This document shows, one piece after another, positions 61,693 through 64,000 of a stretch of DNA of 64,000 bases. The notes under the pieces are model-generated. The model made no database searches and was not told the origin of the DNA. It saw only the letters and a program-made list of their open reading frames with translations. The first letter of the stretch is position 1. Each line of letters begins with the position of its first letter. Source of the DNA: Leptolyngbya sp. O-77 (lineage in GTDB: Bacteria; Cyanobacteriota; Cyanobacteriia; Elainellales; Elainellaceae); contig NZ_AP017367.1 in assembly GCF_001548395.1 (NCBI RefSeq), positions 3,137,001 to 3,201,000 on the forward strand. The letters are read 5' to 3'. The position numbers were made by a program, and so were the translations under genes.

Positions 61693-62955
61693 TTGTCTCG
61701 TCGCTATCTATTCACATCAGAATCTGTTACCGAAGGCCATCCCGATAAAATCTGTGACCAGATCTCGGACTCAATCCTCGATGCCTTGTTGACCCAAGAT
61801 CCCAGCAGCCGAGTCGCCGCAGAGGTCGTCGTCAATACGGGTCTAGTACTGATCACCGGAGAAATTTCCTCCAAAGGCACCGTGAACTACGTTGATCTGG
61901 TTCGCCAAAAGATTGCAGAAATCGGCTACACCGATTCGGTCAATGGTTTTTCGGCCAATAGCTGTGCGGTGCTGGTGGCGCTCGATGCCCAGTCGCCCGA
62001 CATCGCCCAGGGTGTAGACAAAGCCCATGAACATCGGGCCCAGCGCAGTGAAGAAGAACTCGATGCGATCGGCGCGGGCGACCAGGGATTGATGTTTGGC
62101 TTTGCCTGCAACGAAACGCCCGAACTCATGCCGCTGCCGATCAGCCTGGCCCACCGCATCTCGCGCCGCCTCGCTGCTGTGCGAAAGTCTGGCCAACTCC
62201 CCTACCTGCGCCCCGATGGAAAAACCCAGGTCACCGTCATTTACGAAGACGGCCGCCCCGTCGGCATTGACACCATTCTCGTCTCGACGCAGCACACGGA
62301 AACCATCGACGACATCACCGACCCGGCAGCGGTTCAAGCCAAAATTCGGGAAGATCTCTGGCAAATCGTCGTGGAGCCCATCTTTTCGGACATCGCTATC
62401 AAGCCCGACAGCGGCACGCGCTTTTTGGTAAATCCCACGGGTAAGTTTGTCATCGGCGGGCCCCAGGGTGATTCGGGGCTGACGGGTCGCAAAATCATCG
62501 TAGACACCTACGGCGGCTATTCTCGCCACGGCGGCGGTGCGTTTTCTGGCAAAGACCCCACCAAGGTCGATCGCAGCGCCGCCTATGCGGCCCGCCATGC
62601 TGCCAAAAACATCGTGGCTGCTGGCCTGGCAGATAAGTGCGAAGTGCAGTTGAGCTATGCGATCGGCGTAGCACGTCCCGTTAGCGTCATGGTAGACACC
62701 TTTGGCACGGGCAAGATCGACGACGGGCGACTGCTGGAGCTGGTGAAGCAACATTTTGAGCTGCGTCCAGCGGGCATCATCCAGACCTACAACCTGAGCC
62801 GACTGCCTGCCGAGCGGGGCGGACGGTTCTATCAAGATGTCGCCGCCTACGGTCACTTTGGCCGCACAGATCTGGATTTGCCGTGGGAACAGCTTGACAA
62901 GGTGGATGCACTAAAGCAGGCAGCGGGGGCACTGCTGTCTGGCATGTTGAGCTAA
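61693..62955 (+). CDS. metK: S-adenosylmethionine synthetase
   Basis: A TTG start at 61693 behind AGAGAGG gives 420 residues that begin MSRRYLFTSESVTEGHPDKI. The signatures GHPDKICDQISD, GAGDQGLMFGFACNETPELM and GGGAFSGKDPTKVDRS (metal and ATP binding) are complete. It makes SAM from methionine and ATP; SAM users nearby include MenG and the SAM hydroxide adenosyltransferase. Length is normal. Overlapping frames on the other strand are codon-bias shadows. Confidence 0.97.
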   Translation: MSRRYLFTSESVTEGHPDKICDQISDSILDALLTQDPSSRVAAEVVVNTGLVLITGEISSKGTVNYVDLVRQKIAEIGYTDSVNGFSANSCAVLVALDAQSPDIAQGVDKAHEHRAQRSEEELDAIGAGDQGLMFGFACNETPELMPLPISLAHRISRRLAAVRKSGQLPYLRPDGKTQVTVIYEDGRPVGIDTILVSTQHTETIDDITDPAAVQAKIREDLWQIVVEPIFSDIAIKPDSGTRFLVNPTGKFVIGGPQGDSGLTGRKIIVDTYGGYSRHGGGAFSGKDPTKVDRSAAYAARHAAKNIVAAGLADKCEVQLSYAIGVARPVSVMVDTFGTGKIDDGRLLELVKQHFELRPAGIIQTYNLSRLPAERGGRFYQDVAAYGHFGRTDLDLPWEQLDKVDALKQAAGALLSGMLS

Positions 62956-63066
62956 GTCTTACGCGAGGCAATTAGCCGGGTGCTGGCGCTTTTCGTCCTG
63001 CGCTCGATAGGGTAAAGTGGCATCCTGCCCAGTCAGGTTGTTCTTGCTCTATCGGGTTTTCTACCG

Positions 63067-64000
63067 ATGCCAAAATCGTCGCCAGAGTCGTTATCAAAAC
63101 CGCTGCAAAAGTCCCCTCAAAACCATCGTGCGGCGTTTCTGGCGCTAATGCTGTTAACGCTAATCTGGGGCTACAACTGGGTCGTGATGAAGATTGGCAT
63201 TGCCTATGCGTCGGCGCTGGATTTTGCGGCGATGCGACTGGCGCTGGGGGCGCTGAGTTTGTTTTTGGCGCTGATTGCTCTGCGGAAGCCGCTGAAGCCC
63301 AAAGCCTTGCGAGGAACCATTTTGCTAGGGCTGATGCAAAACACGGCGACGGTGGGGCTGATTACCTGGGCGCTGGTGAACGGGGGCGCGGGCAAAACGG
63401 CCGTGCTGAACTACACGATGCCATTCTGGCTACTGCTGTTTTCGTGGATTTTCCTGAAAGAAACCCTGAGGCGATCGCAGTGGTTGAGCGTTGGCATGGC
63501 CGTAACGGGGTTGCTGCTGGTGCTGATGCCGCTGGATCTGTCGAGCGGGCTGGGCAGCAAGATCATCGCCGTGGGCGCGGGTATTTGCTGGGCCATTAGC
63601 GCGGTGCTGGCGCGGGTGCTGCAACGCGACCAAACGTTAGACTTGCTCTCAATGTCAGCCTGGCAAATGCTGTTTGGTAGCATTCCGCTGGCGATCGCCG
63701 CCTGGATGCTTCCCACTCAGCCGATTGTCTGGTCGCCCACGTTCATCGCAGCGCTGCTCTATAATGCCGTGCCCGCAGCGGCGATCGCCTGGCTGCTCTG
63801 GTTCTACGCGCTGAATAATCTGCCCGTGGGCACGGCAGGACTGTCTACCCTGGCGGCTCCGGTGATCGGCGTGCTGGCGGCGTGGCTGCAACTGGGCGAA
63901 CGGCCAAGCGGCGTAGAAGGGCTGGGCATGGTGCTGATTCTAGTGGCGCTGACGGTAAACGCGGTGCAAACCATTCGAGGCGAGCAACGAAGCCAGAACC
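63067..64000 (+). CDS. EamA/DMT-family transporter (3' truncated by window end)
   Basis: ATG at 63067 opens a polytopic protein with the duplicated EamA layout: a first repeat from LMLLTLIWGYNWVVMKIG to about residue 160 and a second from IIAVGAGICWAISAVLARVL to the end, about ten helices in all, with the typical end-helix WLQLGERPSGVEGLGMVLIL. The reading frame is still open at base 64000, so only the last residues are missing. It probably exports a small metabolite; the substrate cannot be told. It lies 111 bp after metK. Confidence 0.85.
   Translation, partial: MPKSSPESLSKPLQKSPQNHRAAFLALMLLTLIWGYNWVVMKIGIAYASALDFAAMRLALGALSLFLALIALRKPLKPKALRGTILLGLMQNTATVGLITWALVNGGAGKTAVLNYTMPFWLLLFSWIFLKETLRRSQWLSVGMAVTGLLLVLMPLDLSSGLGSKIIAVGAGICWAISAVLARVLQRDQTLDLLSMSAWQMLFGSIPLAIAAWMLPTQPIVWSPTFIAALLYNAVPAAAIAWLLWFYALNNLPVGTAGLSTLAAPVIGVLAAWLQLGERPSGVEGLGMVLILVALTVNAVQTIRGEQRSQN

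Noticed and set aside
61843..62856. A 337-codon open frame on the minus strand inside metK
   Set aside because: It is fully opposite a conserved enzyme gene and has no domain or ribosome-binding site; a shadow.

Overview
The window is a stretch of cyanobacterial chromosome. The evidence is psbA (photosystem II D1), sbtA/sbtB (bicarbonate uptake), menG, a photosystem II S4-domain gene, System II cytochrome c maturation (ccsA), several cyanobacteria-restricted families (DUF1802, DUF1868, DUF2996, DUF4278, a KGK-like protein) and very frequent copies of the HIP1 octamer GCGATCGC. High G+C, heptad AATCCAA-type repeats and many short palindromes point to a filamentous Leptolyngbya-like genus; this is an inference from style, not a phylogeny. 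No rRNA, tRNA, CRISPR array, transposase or prophage was recognised.

Layout. 1-1035: end of a large secreted hemagglutinin-type protein. 1.3-3.9 kb: a small membrane protein, urease ureB (frameshifted) and ureA, tilS and a KGK-like gene. 4.0-9.6 kb: ccsA, a secreted protein, a TldD-type protease, menG and a txlA-like thioredoxin. 9.7-10.0 kb: a strongly folded non-coding element. 10.1-15.8 kb: a DUF4278 protein, a SAM hydroxide adenosyltransferase, a VOC protein, an S4 protein, a 2H-phosphoesterase-like protein, cbiC and a DCC protein. 15.8-21.6 kb: purF and purL facing away from psbA. 21.9-30.8 kb: GNAT, thrC with a MoaD/ThiS-like carrier protein, DUF2996, an M48 protease, def, and an RnfD-like/DUF2330 pair. 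31-38.5 kb (mostly minus strand): a second TldD, a GH57/DUF3536 gene with frameshifts, ylqF and a GAF histidine kinase. 38.7-43.5 kb: an SDR, a PotD-like binding protein, DUF1802, YbjN and a lipoate-ligase-like protein. 43.6-45.6 kb: divergent sbtB and sbtA, with a structured, terminator-containing leader in front of sbtA.

46.1-53.4 kb is the least ordinary region. A minus-strand operon encodes a membrane-anchored protein, an asparagine-synthetase-like amide ligase (interrupted by TGA), a fold-III PLP decarboxylase homologue that lacks the PLP lysine, and a zinc-ribbon/membrane/Toprim-like protein. A second asparagine-synthetase-like gene is divergent to it. Both ligases keep the ATP-binding SGGxDS loop, but their amidotransferase halves show no canonical glutaminase N-terminus, so they look like amide or peptide-bond formers rather than true asparagine synthetases. 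This is a candidate uncharacterised biosynthetic system.

53.4-64 kb: adenosylcobalamin-dependent ribonucleotide reductase with an intein at its active-site cysteine and NrdR-box-like sites upstream, a duplicated-domain secreted protein, a decayed small gene, tandem HTH genes (the second with ACG in place of ATG), a TgpA-type transglutaminase-fold protein lacking all three catalytic residues, metK, and an EamA transporter running off the end.
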